22,296 nucleotides of DNA, taken from CAZDDW01 sp043811105 (lineage in GTDB: Bacteria > Patescibacteriota > Patescibacteriia > UBA9934 > CAZDDW01). Positions 8,801 to 15,932 of the stretch are shown piece after piece. The notes under the pieces were generated by a model. The model searched no databases and was not told where the DNA came from. It was given only the letters and a program-made list of their open reading frames with translations. The position numbers were made by a program, and so were the translations under genes. The DNA lies in the NCBI GenBank assembly GCA_043811105.1, contig JBDRNK010000025.1, positions 1-22,296 on the forward strand, read 5' to 3'. Within the stretch, counting starts at the first letter, position 1. Every line of letters begins with the position of its first letter.

Positions 8801-9588
8801 CCCTCTGGGATACTGGCACCTGCTGGAGTATCTGAAGCCAATGAGAAAGTTAGATCACCTTCAACAACAACAGCTCCGACAGCCTCAGAAACCTGTGAGG
8901 TGTCTGAAAGTCGTCCTTCAAAAGCGGTAACATCGTCACCGGCAGTCATAGCATCCAAATCAATACCTGCTCCATCGAGCAAGAAACGAGTCTGGAAGCC
9001 GTTTGCTGTGAAGCCGTCGTCAGTGACTAAGCGCTTCTCACCGCCCCAAATAAGGTAGGTAGAGCCACTCACGAGTGCGCCTTCATAGGCAGCGGAACCA
9101 TCCATTATAGAAGTTCCTTCTGTATAATCAGCGAAATATACATCAGGTACATCATCAATAAATTGATTCCAATCATCTCCAGCCAAATCTACAGCAACAT
9201 CCTCAGTTTCAATCCAGCGGATTGCACCGTCAGGAGTAACTGCGTAAGTTTTGGCATTACTTTGTACTTTAATCCATCGTGAACCAGGTCGGTAAACGAT
9301 ATTTCCACCGAGAGGGATATCAGCTAATTCCTCATCAGTAATTGTGGTTACACCTGAAAAGTCCTCATACCATGAGAAATATCCTTTTTCAGTTGTAAAA
9401 ATGTAACGAGTACCATCTTCAGAGTAGTAGTACACTGTTGAAAGTGTCTCACCCTTAATCAAATCTCCAGAATCTACAGCTTGTGCTGTAGGAACTACGA
9501 GTGCAGCAATACCAACTGTCCAGAGGATAGTGGCGGCAGCAATTGCGATGGTAAACGCTTTTTTTCCAACACGTAAAGCGTCATTCAT
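5806..9588 (-). CDS. S-layer-like giant surface protein
   Basis: A 1,260-aa exported protein and the best candidate for the main surface-layer protein. Residues 1-37 form a signal peptide (hydrophobic core, cleavage after TAQA). Residues of about 43-160 carry the domain with YYYSEDGTRY, YFSWYEDFS, IPLGGNIVYRPGS and DVPDVYFADY, which recurs at the N terminus of putative S-layer proteins of Candidate Phyla Radiation bacteria. The rest is Ser/Thr/Asp-rich beta-sandwich repeats of roughly 140-190 residues, each opening with a line such as DTPAGASI, PSAGSI, PPSAGTF, DTPKAGI or SPSGAGI (near residues 253, 551, 735, 910 and 1080). There is no C-terminal sorting signal or anchor. A AAAGGAT site precedes the ATG by ten bases, and it has its own promoter-like region and terminator. 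The S-layer role is inferred from family resemblance. Confidence 0.85.
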   Translation of the reverse strand: MNDALRVGKKAFTIAIAAATILWTVGIAALVVPTAQAVDSGDLIKGETLSTVYYYSEDGTRYIFTTEKGYFSWYEDFSGVTTITDEELADIPLGGNIVYRPGSRWIKVQSNAKTYAVTPDGAIRWIETEDVAVDLAGDDWNQFIDDVPDVYFADYTEGTSIMDGSAAYEGALVSGSTYLIWGGEKRLVTDDGFTANGFQTRFLLDGAGIDLDAMTAGDDVTAFEGRLSDTSQVSEAVGAVVVEGDLTFSLASDTPAGASIPEGAAAVKFLTFDVSGTGSVSGMVFNLGGVGTTTNLSNVYLYEGLTRLTDGRSVNASTRQITFNGLSLELAGSTRTFTVRADISSTSDQGDTATIELSSADSITTSANVAGAFPIGGNVMTMAESDAGTVTITKNGNPSNPSIGQDDATIAKINIAAASEDASIEQIAFTVKKASDHSNYRLYQGSDELGTGTVASDVVTFNLSADPFTIEEGQSRNFDMKADVAGDAGDTLKVTIPNDTDLMAIGSDFGFNMAVVNTAYDSTSANCDDSGDECSFMDLQGGQLTVAYNGPSAGSIEQGGKDVVLMEFTITAEEYMTIKDLYITMGADDDEDGTVSFSSETGDDAADDEGLYNSTTAVLTDISVRYADGNGVLMGPQELSTATVTTTLDAYQQLTFTDDFTMEAGESLDLTVTADVYSSALADAYYGAQINVASINAEDINGDAITDIVPSTDLSGSAQQVKASSLTINLTQPPSAGTFVKGTSDVNFVGFSFAAGEASDITVTDITLTLVSSTTADGTLTNNAIATPANHVSSCGLYDGLTGSLIDGPEAFDTTADTAAFSSFEWTVQGGETGQMLVTCDLSNLAVDSSNADEHAIKIAAAANVTATDEDGDGVTPTLTNGNTAYTIYQTVQSNDTITVTAASDTPKAGIILGSSTDVLVSKFKAIATAGYEATSVTRLSLENADGTGSAIPSAVKISYVDTNGDTQTKTSYMSGGTVTFDNIDWYVPASGASYLSAYVDTNNVGISGASSGATFSLDVDADTVSNGVRYIGVGSDYVTTSLSADVEGNDMTIFNSKPTLSLASGSPSGAGIPGLTEVFRFNVSADTRGDVTVHDFTFTLASTDTGATTWNDCDGALGDGSGAEFTLYDLDDPSSALESEDTDWEAADATQAVAGTPDCNAGQNIVYINLNLEETTDDSLVVTAGDTKTLSLYMDTTGASGANDNSIRIDIPTEATINSYDADFDSIEWDDTNGYSSGKLNIAGTYVKTLPVGGGTIIY

Positions 9589-9605
9589 ATTTATTTTATC
9601 CTTTC

Positions 9606-9630
9606 ACTCTAAACCTTAATAGCTTAGAGT
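9606..9630 (-). promoter_or_regulatory. 5' leader stem-loop of the S-layer-like gene
   Basis: ACTCTAA and TTAGAGT form a 7-bp stem with an 11-base loop, starting close to the predicted transcription start and ending just before the Shine-Dalgarno site (9598-9604). A stem at the very 5' end may stabilise the message; this is inference. Confidence 0.45.
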
Positions 9631-9636
9631 TTAGAT

Positions 9637-9666
9637 TTAATACTTATGCGAAACGGCCCTTGTTAA
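9637..9666 (-). promoter_or_regulatory. Candidate promoter of the S-layer-like gene
   Basis: On the minus strand TTAACA (5 of 6) and TATTAA (4 of 6) are separated by 18 bp. The predicted start lies near 9630, giving a leader of about 42 bases. The -35 overlaps a 14-bp perfect palindrome. Confidence 0.45.
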
Positions 9667-9678
9667 AGGTCGACCTTT
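9665..9678. promoter_or_regulatory. 14-bp perfect palindrome, possible operator
   Basis: AAAGGTCGACCTTT is its own reverse complement and touches the proposed -35 hexamer of the S-layer-like gene, a position suited to a dimeric regulator. Which protein binds is unknown. Confidence 0.4.
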
Positions 9679-9695
9679 TATCCGTCTCACGGTTA

Positions 9696-9731
9696 TAAAA
9701 AAGAACAAAGAACATATATTAAGGTGTTCTT
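9696..9731 (-). terminator. Weak intrinsic terminator after the DUF5667 gene
   Basis: On the minus strand AAGAACA and TGTTCTT pair around a 10-base loop, followed by TGTTCTTTTTTA. The stem is AT-rich, begins at the stop codon of the DUF5667 gene, and probably lets some transcripts through into the S-layer-like gene. Confidence 0.5.
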
Positions 9732-10968
9732 ACTTAAGTTCAGACACTGAACTCGCATTTATTTCAACATCTGTTGAAACAGGTGCTAATTCACTGTCAG
9801 CGATTGTTCCATCTTCAGTTAACTCTATATTTAATTGAGAAACCTCATTCTCAACTTCAGGCTCGATTACTTCAGCCTCAACCTCCTCGATTTGATCATT
9901 TAGTTCCTGAATAATTGCACTTATCTGAGCTGTAATTTCGATTTCGATTGTAGCAATTTCAAGTTCAACCTGATCAAGTTGACTAAAAATTTCTCGAACC
10001 TGATCAAAAGCACCACGATAACCTCCAACAGCTAAGATATTCATGGCTTCATGAAGTTGTGGTTTAATATCCTTTAGAATGGTTTCTGACTGTTGAACCT
10101 TAAGCGAATAATCATACTCGCCCTCTAAAACATATTCTAATAAAATATCCTCAATGCTAGCCAAACGACCAACACTTAAATTAACTCGATCATTGATTTC
10201 AACATAATTCTTTTGAAATTTCTTTTGCAAATCCTCGCCTGCGGTTACCTCCTGATTAACTTCCTGGTTCTCAACCATAACATCAACCACTTGCAAATCA
10301 GCATCTTCAACGGCAACTAAGGCCGCGGCCATCTCGGTTTTTTCATCTTCAGCCAATCCACTCTCATTTTTTCCAATTACATCCTGATACTCATCAACTT
10401 TGCTTTCAACAATCTTGGCCAGCTCAGCTGCTGTTTGTAAATCACTTTCTTTTAAGTCTTCGATCTGCTGACTAACTGCCTCAATTTCACGAGTAAAGCT
10501 TTCTATGGCTCCTTTTACTTGCGTCTCTTTTTCAGGTTCTGTGGATAATGCCAATGAAATCGCTTCATCTAAACGGTTAGAAGCAAACTCGACTCGAAGC
10601 TTGGCTTTTCTTTCATTACTAAAGGCTAAAGAAAACTGAGCCTTTTCATTAGCAATTTTCACTGGATATAAAACATCGCCTGGTACTGAATCAAAAGAGG
10701 CTCCGACCATACCGGTCCAGCCTCCAAGCAACACGGCTAAAGCAGCAAAACCAACGGCTAACGGACGAACCATATTCTCACGAAACATATACATCCCATA
10801 CTGAGCATATTCTTGAAATCCATATTTTGGCGCTGGCATATCCGGATTTCCACCAATAGCAAAAAGTAGCTTGCGTTTGCCAGCCTGAATTTCATCTTCG
10901 GTCATTGCACCTAGCCGAGGATCGTCTTTATGTTTTTCCATTAATTTTACGAACTCGTTCACGTCCAT
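9730..10968 (-). CDS. DUF5667 membrane protein, putative anti-sigma factor
   Basis: A 412-aa protein from the ATG at 10966-10968 (MDVNEFVKLMEKHKDDPRLG). A longer open frame extends upstream but lies inside the sigma-factor gene and is not expected to be used. About 67 cytoplasmic residues precede one membrane segment (about 68-90, PLAVGFAALAVLLGGWTGMVG). Then comes PGDVLYPVKIANEKAQ and a charged helical segment, the signature of DUF5667, followed by a long acidic coiled-coil-like region ending in a Glu/Val-rich tail outside the cell. It starts 4 bp after the ECF sigma stop codon, which is the usual arrangement for a membrane anti-sigma factor holding its sigma. No zinc-finger HxxxCxxC motif is present, so the mechanism would be non-classical. 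Confidence 0.75.
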   Translation of the reverse strand: MDVNEFVKLMEKHKDDPRLGAMTEDEIQAGKRKLLFAIGGNPDMPAPKYGFQEYAQYGMYMFRENMVRPLAVGFAALAVLLGGWTGMVGASFDSVPGDVLYPVKIANEKAQFSLAFSNERKAKLRVEFASNRLDEAISLALSTEPEKETQVKGAIESFTREIEAVSQQIEDLKESDLQTAAELAKIVESKVDEYQDVIGKNESGLAEDEKTEMAAALVAVEDADLQVVDVMVENQEVNQEVTAGEDLQKKFQKNYVEINDRVNLSVGRLASIEDILLEYVLEGEYDYSLKVQQSETILKDIKPQLHEAMNILAVGGYRGAFDQVREIFSQLDQVELEIATIEIEITAQISAIIQELNDQIEEVEAEVIEPEVENEVSQLNIELTEDGTIADSELAPVSTDVEINASSVSELK

Positions 10969-10972
10969 AATA

Positions 10973-11506
10973 TTATTCGAAGATATTTCGCAGAGCCTCT
11001 GTGGCTCGATGTATAATAACTCTTGTATTATTCTCAGTCTTTCCAATCTGAACGGCGATTTCACTGATCGATCTTTGTTCAAGATAGCGCAGAGTGATCA
11101 CTATCTGATGTTCTTCTTTTAATTTCCGTAAGGTAGATTTAATAAAGGTGATATCAACATCGTCTTCAATCTTTCCAGCAGCAACGCCTTGATCCCCAAT
11201 CTGATCATCTTCTCCAACAACAACCTGTTTTTGAACTGCTCGCTTTCGATAAAAGTCTGAAATCTGTCCGCGAGCGATTGTCCGTAACAAGGCTCCGGGA
11301 AATTCAACCTGGTTTGAAGTAAAGTACTCCCAGCCTTTTAAAAACACTTCTGACAGTACCTCTTCGGCCTCAACCCTGTTTGGCATCTTGATCAAAAGAT
11401 ATCTTTTCAGACTAGGTGCATATTTTTCAAATACATCCGAATAAGCTTTTCTGTCATTGAAACGAAAGATGCGGAACAGTGAAAATTTTTCTAGTTTGTC
11501 TGTCAT
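10973..11506 (-). CDS. ECF-type RNA polymerase sigma factor
   Basis: A 177-aa sigma-70 family protein with only regions 2 and 4, typical of extracytoplasmic-function sigma factors. Region 2 spans about residues 18-85 (FEKYAPSLKRYLLIKM, AEEVLSEVFLKGW, LLRTIARGQISDFYRK). Region 4 spans about 120-175, with the helix-turn-helix SISEIAVQIGKTENNTRVII HRA. It directs RNA polymerase to a specific promoter set, usually envelope-stress genes, and is normally held by a membrane anti-sigma encoded next door; the DUF5667 gene fits that place. The downstream S-layer-like gene is the obvious candidate target. A strong sigma-70-type promoter precedes it. No Shine-Dalgarno sequence was seen. Confidence 0.9.
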   Translation of the reverse strand: MTDKLEKFSLFRIFRFNDRKAYSDVFEKYAPSLKRYLLIKMPNRVEAEEVLSEVFLKGWEYFTSNQVEFPGALLRTIARGQISDFYRKRAVQKQVVVGEDDQIGDQGVAAGKIEDDVDITFIKSTLRKLKEEHQIVITLRYLEQRSISEIAVQIGKTENNTRVIIHRATEALRNIFE

Positions 11507-11553
11507 GTACTTAGTGGTAAAAAAAGTTGATCTATTACAATTTACAAGCCAGA

Positions 11554-11582
11554 ATTATAGCTTAGTATCGCCTTTTTGTGAA
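11554..11582 (-). promoter_or_regulatory. Promoter of the ECF sigma operon
   Basis: On the minus strand TTCACA (5 of 6) and a perfect TATAAT are separated by exactly 17 bp. The predicted start is near 11547, about 40 bases before the sigma ATG. Confidence 0.75.
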
Positions 11583-11631
11583 ACTGGGGACCAGGAAAAT
11601 AAGAAAATAAAAAAGTAAGAAAATAATATAT

Positions 11632-11660
11632 TTGACAAATATCTAAATATTGGCTACACT
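11632..11660 (+). promoter_or_regulatory. Promoter of the HTH-glycoside hydrolase operon
   Basis: A perfect TTGACA and TACACT (4 of 6) with a 17-bp spacer, predicted start near 11667, about 20 bases before the first ATG of the HTH gene. It diverges from the ECF sigma promoter 50 bp away. Confidence 0.75.
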
Positions 11661-11687
11661 GTTGTGGACAAGTAATACAATAATTTT

Positions 11688-11978
11688 ATGCCAATGAAAC
11701 CAATGATTCGTCTTTCTGTGTCTGAGGCTGCTCGTATGTTTGGAGTCAGTCAAAGAACCATTCGAAGGGCTCTTAGTGACGGCCAAATCACCTATGTCGT
11801 TGTTCAAGGACGATATAAAATTAATTTTGAGTCCTTGCTTCGCTGGTCTCAGCGAACAACCACAGCTCGTAATAAACGAGATAAACAAGGAATTGGTCAA
11901 TACGTTGATCAGTGGAAAATAAAGAATAAGCTGTTTTCACCCAATCCAAAAAGTCTAGAACAAGACGAAAATGGTTAA
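11688..11978 (+). CDS. Small excisionase-type helix-turn-helix protein
   Basis: A 96-aa protein. Residues of about 8-55 (RLSVSEAARMFGVSQRTIRRA, then GQITYVVVQGRYKIN) match the excisionase/MerR-like HTH_17 fold: a helix-turn-helix then a beta wing ending in the usual Y-K-I. The C-terminal 40 residues are basic then polar, with no recognised domain. Three in-frame ATGs lie at 11688, 11694 and 11703; the first is chosen because the promoter leaves only a short leader, but any could serve. Its stop codon lies in an octamer repeat that also contains the start of the next gene, so the two form an operon. It could be a local transcription regulator of the surface hydrolase; no integrase is nearby to suggest true excisionase function. 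Confidence 0.8.
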   Translation: MPMKPMIRLSVSEAARMFGVSQRTIRRALSDGQITYVVVQGRYKINFESLLRWSQRTTTARNKRDKQGIGQYVDQWKIKNKLFSPNPKSLEQDENG

Positions 11979-12002
11979 ATGGTTATATGGCTAAATGGTT
12001 AA
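11971..12002 (+). repeat. Four tandem octamers at a start codon
   Basis: Units ATGGTTAA, ATGGTTAT, ATGGCTAA and ATGGTTAA run head to tail. Unit 1 contains the stop of the HTH gene and unit 3 the ATG of the hydrolase gene. Each unit offers an ATG, in rotating frames. Confidence 0.9.
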
Positions 12003-14008
12003 TTCCAATTAAACCGATTGTCCTGCTTGTTTTATTTTTTTATTTTCTTTTTTTATTATTTTCTTCCAACAACGTTGTCCAGTCTGTTACAGCCATTGAT
12101 AAATATGTACGAACAGCAAACTATTACTTATTGTCAGGAACCAGTCTGGAAACCAAAGAAGCCTTAGAAACCTTGCCAAAATACGACCTTTTAGTTTTGC
12201 CGGCTGAAGCCCAACTGTACAACCAAGAGTTCTTTGATCAGGCACGAGCAATCAACCCTGACATAATTATCTTGGCCTATGTACCAAGTGTTAGCTGGAA
12301 CAGTATTTGGACAGACGCTTTGCACCAGCAATTATACCAAGGAATCAAAGATGAGTACTGGTTGCGGGATAATGCAGGAAATCGAGTTTCGATTTGGCCT
12401 GGAACAACCGCTTTAAATTTGAACTCAGGTTGGAGCACATACTTAGCAGAATACGTTGATCAACAAATCTTATCCACAGGCCTTTGGGACGGTGTTTTTT
12501 ATGATGAAGTCTCAGATAGCATTTCCTGGCTTGGCAATTTGGAAACAACTGACATTCAGTGGCGAACCGGGTACACGAATCTTTTTTCTCAAACCAGAAT
12601 GCTTGTTGGCAACGATCCGATAATCATCACCAACGGATCTACACAAAGTGCTTATCAGTCATATCTGAATGGTCGTATGTTTGAATCCTTCCCTACCCCT
12701 TGGGAAGATGACGGCTCTTGGCAAACTGTGGTGAACAATTACCTAGCGCTTGAAGATCAGGTCGGTAGCGCTCCGCCGGTTTTTATTATCAACACCAACA
12801 CTGACAACACCGGCCAGCAGGATGATTATCAAAAAATGCGTTATGGCCTAACCTCAACCTTGCTTGGTGGTGGATACTTTAGTTTTGATTTTGGTGAACA
12901 GTCACACGCTCAGCTCTGGTACTACGATGAATACGATGCCTATCTTGGCCATCCAGTAGATGATCCTGAGGACGAGCTTGATTCATCAAACACTACTTTT
13001 AAACCAAGTGTCTGGGCTCGTGATTTTATTAACGGCAAAATCTTGGTAAACAGCACGAACAGTTCACAAACCATTCGTCTTGATGGCGAGTATGAAAAGC
13101 TACACGGAACCCAGGATTCAAAAACGAATAATGGTGCCATTGTTTCTTCAATCACTTTGCCACCAAACGATGGAATCATTCTTTTACGTCCGATTGAAGA
13201 AATTCTTGATGCTACGTTTTTAAACGGATCTTTTGCTCGTATTTTTAATAATCTTGGTCAAACCGAACGAACCGGTTTCTTTGCCTATGACAGTCGCTAT
13301 CAAGGAGGGCAAGAAGTGATAAATACTGACATCGACCATGATGGCACACAAGAAAGTATTGTGGCCAATGATAGCCAGGTTACAATTTATGAAAGTGATG
13401 GTTCTGTACACGCCAGCTTTTATCCATATGATCAAAATTATACTCAAGGAATTAATCTGGCGGTGATCGATCTTGAAGGTGATGGAACAATTGAAATTAT
13501 TACCGGAACTGAAAATGGTGGTGGACCACACGTTCGAGTTTTCAATAAAGACGGTGTTTTAATCAATCCCGGTTTTTTTGCTTACGCTGAAAATTTCCGC
13601 GGTGGAGTTGATATTGCTGTTGGTGATCTTGATGGTGATGGTTTGCAAGAAATTATTACCGGTGCCGGATATGGTGGTGGACCGCACGTTCGGGTTTTTA
13701 GTAAACACGGTAATTTGGTCAATCCCGGATTCTTTGCTTATGATCAAGATTTTCGTGGTGGAGTAAATGTTGCTGTTGGTGACGTTAATGCAGATGGAAT
13801 TGATGATATCATTACCGGACCAGGTGCTGGCGGTCAATCTGAAATTCGTGTCTATGATCGAGACGGAAATATGACAATTCAATTTTCAGCCTTTGATACG
13901 TCGGGAAATACTGGGGTTGAAGTAGCCACCACAGATTTTGACGGAGATGGCCAAGCAGAAATTATTGGACTGTCTTCACAAGTTTTTACGTTTTCATTTA
14001 ATAGATAA
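11987..14008 (+). CDS. Secreted GHL15-like glycoside hydrolase with FG-GAP propeller
   Basis: A 673-aa exported protein. The N terminus has a strong hydrophobic segment (about residues 9-27), either a signal peptide or an anchor. Residues of about 40-345 resemble the hypothetical glycosyl hydrolase families with a TIM barrel (GHL15/GH114-like): YYLLSGTSLETKEAL, LLVLPAEAQ, IILAYVPS, WDGVFYDEV (likely catalytic acidic residues), IITNGS and FESFPTPW. From about 425 to the end lie five FG-GAP blades with DLDGDG-type calcium loops and GGGPHVRVF strings, almost the same as those in the protease at 2973-5009. It probably trims extracellular polysaccharide or peptidoglycan, substrate unknown. The start is in an octamer repeat and has no clear Shine-Dalgarno site; ATG at 11995 is out of frame. 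Confidence 0.82.
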   Translation: MAKWLIPIKPIVLLVLFFYFLFLLFSSNNVVQSVTAIDKYVRTANYYLLSGTSLETKEALETLPKYDLLVLPAEAQLYNQEFFDQARAINPDIIILAYVPSVSWNSIWTDALHQQLYQGIKDEYWLRDNAGNRVSIWPGTTALNLNSGWSTYLAEYVDQQILSTGLWDGVFYDEVSDSISWLGNLETTDIQWRTGYTNLFSQTRMLVGNDPIIITNGSTQSAYQSYLNGRMFESFPTPWEDDGSWQTVVNNYLALEDQVGSAPPVFIINTNTDNTGQQDDYQKMRYGLTSTLLGGGYFSFDFGEQSHAQLWYYDEYDAYLGHPVDDPEDELDSSNTTFKPSVWARDFINGKILVNSTNSSQTIRLDGEYEKLHGTQDSKTNNGAIVSSITLPPNDGIILLRPIEEILDATFLNGSFARIFNNLGQTERTGFFAYDSRYQGGQEVINTDIDHDGTQESIVANDSQVTIYESDGSVHASFYPYDQNYTQGINLAVIDLEGDGTIEIITGTENGGGPHVRVFNKDGVLINPGFFAYAENFRGGVDIAVGDLDGDGLQEIITGAGYGGGPHVRVFSKHGNLVNPGFFAYDQDFRGGVNVAVGDVNADGIDDIITGPGAGGQSEIRVYDRDGNMTIQFSAFDTSGNTGVEVATTDFDGDGQAEIIGLSSQVFTFSFNR

Positions 14009-14014
14009 TATAAT

Positions 14015-14136
14015 GGATAAAGCGATCCGAATGACATCCGAATTGCATCCGAATGTTTCGAATGGTACCGATGTATTTTTCAAACTTATTTGGATCATTC
14101 GAATGTCATTCGTATTTCATTAGGATCGCTCTGTCC
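14015..14136 (+). repeat. 122-bp imperfect palindromic repeat, copy 3 (solo)
   Basis: Same length and orientation as copy 1: GGATAAAGCGATCCGAATG on the left, AGGATCGCTCTGTCC on the right, CGAATG words throughout. No GxxExxY gene accompanies it. It occupies nearly all of the 141-bp gap between the hydrolase stop and the next start. Confidence 0.9.
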
Positions 14137-14149
14137 ACTTAAAAAATAT

Positions 14150-15928
14150 ATGTCCAAAAAAATACGTCGACGAGTTCTCCACTTTGCCACTCACCCTGGC
14201 CAATGGTTCACTCATCCGGCAAAAAAACACTACCATAAAAAATATCACGGACGCTACAAATATGCTCGTGCGCTTTTTGTCTTTGATATGTTTTTGCTTG
14301 GCCTAATGTTCGGGCTTGGTATTTTTGCACTAATTTTAGCCTTTTATCGACCAGCAACAATCACCGACAAGGTCCTTTTTGAAGCAACGGTTGCTCCGGC
14401 CAGCATTGTTTCCGGTGCATCTTCAACCTTAACCATTCATTGGACTAACACTACCGGCCAAGAGCTACGCGAGGCGACTTTGCTTTTGGGGTACCCGGAA
14501 CACTTTTTGCTTCAAGAAGTAATCAGTGAAAAATATCTTGTAAAAGAAAATCGGATTGAAATCGGATCGATCCCTGTTGACGGTACCGGAATGGTTCGAA
14601 TCCGCGGAGTTATGTTCGGGGATGTTGGCGGTCAACAAACCTTTCGCAGTATTTTAACTTTTCAGTTTGGAGAAGAAAATGAAGTGGCTCAGAAAATTAG
14701 TTACCATAGTTTCACTCCGGTTAGTTCAACCCTAAAACTTGAACTTGATCTTCCGGAACGCTTGGTTGGTTATCAAGAGGTCGCTGGGACAATCACCTAC
14801 CGCAACACCGGCGAAATCGACTATCCACAAATCAGTATCGAACCTGAATGGCCTGATGGTTACATTCTGATCCAAGCTACACAGCCAATGGTAAACTCCG
14901 CATTCCTGCTTCCCGCCTTATCTGCCGGTACTGAAGGAACAATGGAATTTTCAGGTCGCTTAGATACAGCTGATGAATCCGTAACCTTTATCTTCCACCC
15001 TTCGTTTACTTTTGGTAATATATTGTATCAACAAGAAAGCTTGACTCAAACTTCCCCGTTAATTCCACCGCCGGTTTCTATAAGCCACAACGTTGACTCA
15101 AGTTCGTTGCATCCGGGCGGTACTGCAGAATTTCAAATTCGCTACGAAAATATTAGTGACTATTCTGTTTCTGATATTCAGATTCAAATCGAAACTGACA
15201 GTCCATTTTTCTTGGAATCAGATCTTGAAAGTCAGGTGGTTAAGATCACAGAACTTGCACCTGGCCAGGTTGGAGAAGATACGATCATGCTCCCATTACG
15301 CTCTTCAATCATGCAATCAGAAACAGAGATTTATGAAAACTTAGAAGCAACTACACGAGCAACTGCCTCCTTTACGCTTGGTGATGGTACACCACAACGT
15401 GTTCTTAGCTATGGTCAAGAGATAACCACCCCGATCACCAGTCCAATCGTTCTGGATTCGTTTGGACGATACTCCACAGCCCAAGGTGATCAACTCGGAC
15501 GCGGTCCATTACCGCCATACGTTGGGGCTGAAACAAAGTACTGGGTTTTTATTAATTTAACTGGCACAACAAACGCGCTTGAAAACATTGAAATCACAGC
15601 CGAACTGCCTGACAATATTCGCTTTACCGGCAAGCAAACTGTTTCTGTTGGTAATTCGATCGAACATGATGCTGGTACGATCCGCTGGACTTCTGATCAA
15701 ATCGATCCGACTTTTGCGCCGATCGCTCCAATTGTCGGACTAGCCTTTGAAGTTGGAATAACTCCAAACGAAGAACAAGTCGGCACAGCACCGACTTTGT
15801 TAGAAAATATTCAGATTACCGGAACTGATTCTGTAACTGGCGCTTTTATCTCAGCTACCGGCCCGGTTGTTACAACAGATTTACCACATGACACCATGGC
15901 CGCTAATCAATCAATCGTTCAAAAATAA
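14150..15928 (+). CDS. Single-pass membrane protein with extracellular beta-sandwich repeats
   Basis: A 592-aa protein from the ATG at 14150 (MSKKIRRRVLHFATHPGQWF). A longer open frame begins inside the repeat at 14090 but would add only repeat-encoded residues. A basic, histidine-rich cytoplasmic tail of 40 residues precedes one membrane segment (about 41-65, ALFVFDMFLLGLMFGLGIFAL). The outside part has about four immunoglobulin-like or DUF11/CARDB-like beta-sandwich modules, visible from recurring phrases such as SGASSTLTIHWTNTTG, VAGTITYRNTGEIDY, GGTAEFQIRYENISDYSV and GAETKYWVFINLTGTTNAL. Such modules act as stalks or adhesins. No catalytic motif was found. It is followed 4 bp later by the next gene, so the two are likely co-expressed. 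Confidence 0.8.
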   Translation: MSKKIRRRVLHFATHPGQWFTHPAKKHYHKKYHGRYKYARALFVFDMFLLGLMFGLGIFALILAFYRPATITDKVLFEATVAPASIVSGASSTLTIHWTNTTGQELREATLLLGYPEHFLLQEVISEKYLVKENRIEIGSIPVDGTGMVRIRGVMFGDVGGQQTFRSILTFQFGEENEVAQKISYHSFTPVSSTLKLELDLPERLVGYQEVAGTITYRNTGEIDYPQISIEPEWPDGYILIQATQPMVNSAFLLPALSAGTEGTMEFSGRLDTADESVTFIFHPSFTFGNILYQQESLTQTSPLIPPPVSISHNVDSSSLHPGGTAEFQIRYENISDYSVSDIQIQIETDSPFFLESDLESQVVKITELAPGQVGEDTIMLPLRSSIMQSETEIYENLEATTRATASFTLGDGTPQRVLSYGQEITTPITSPIVLDSFGRYSTAQGDQLGRGPLPPYVGAETKYWVFINLTGTTNALENIEITAELPDNIRFTGKQTVSVGNSIEHDAGTIRWTSDQIDPTFAPIAPIVGLAFEVGITPNEEQVGTAPTLLENIQITGTDSVTGAFISATGPVVTTDLPHDTMAANQSIVQK

Positions 15929-15932
15929 ACAT

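Noticed and set aside
10969..11082. N-terminal extension of the DUF5667 protein inside the sigma-factor gene
   Set aside because: It is read in a different frame of a well-conserved sigma region 4, and the ATG at 10966-10968 right after the sigma stop starts a sensible N terminus.
11688..11978. Evidence of a prophage or integrative element from the excisionase-like HTH protein
   Set aside because: No integrase, attachment repeats or phage genes are nearby; small HTH_17 proteins are also ordinary regulators.
14090..14149. Upstream start of the stalk-like membrane protein within repeat copy 3
   Set aside because: The added residues come only from repeat DNA, and the basic MSKKIRRR start before the membrane segment is more typical.
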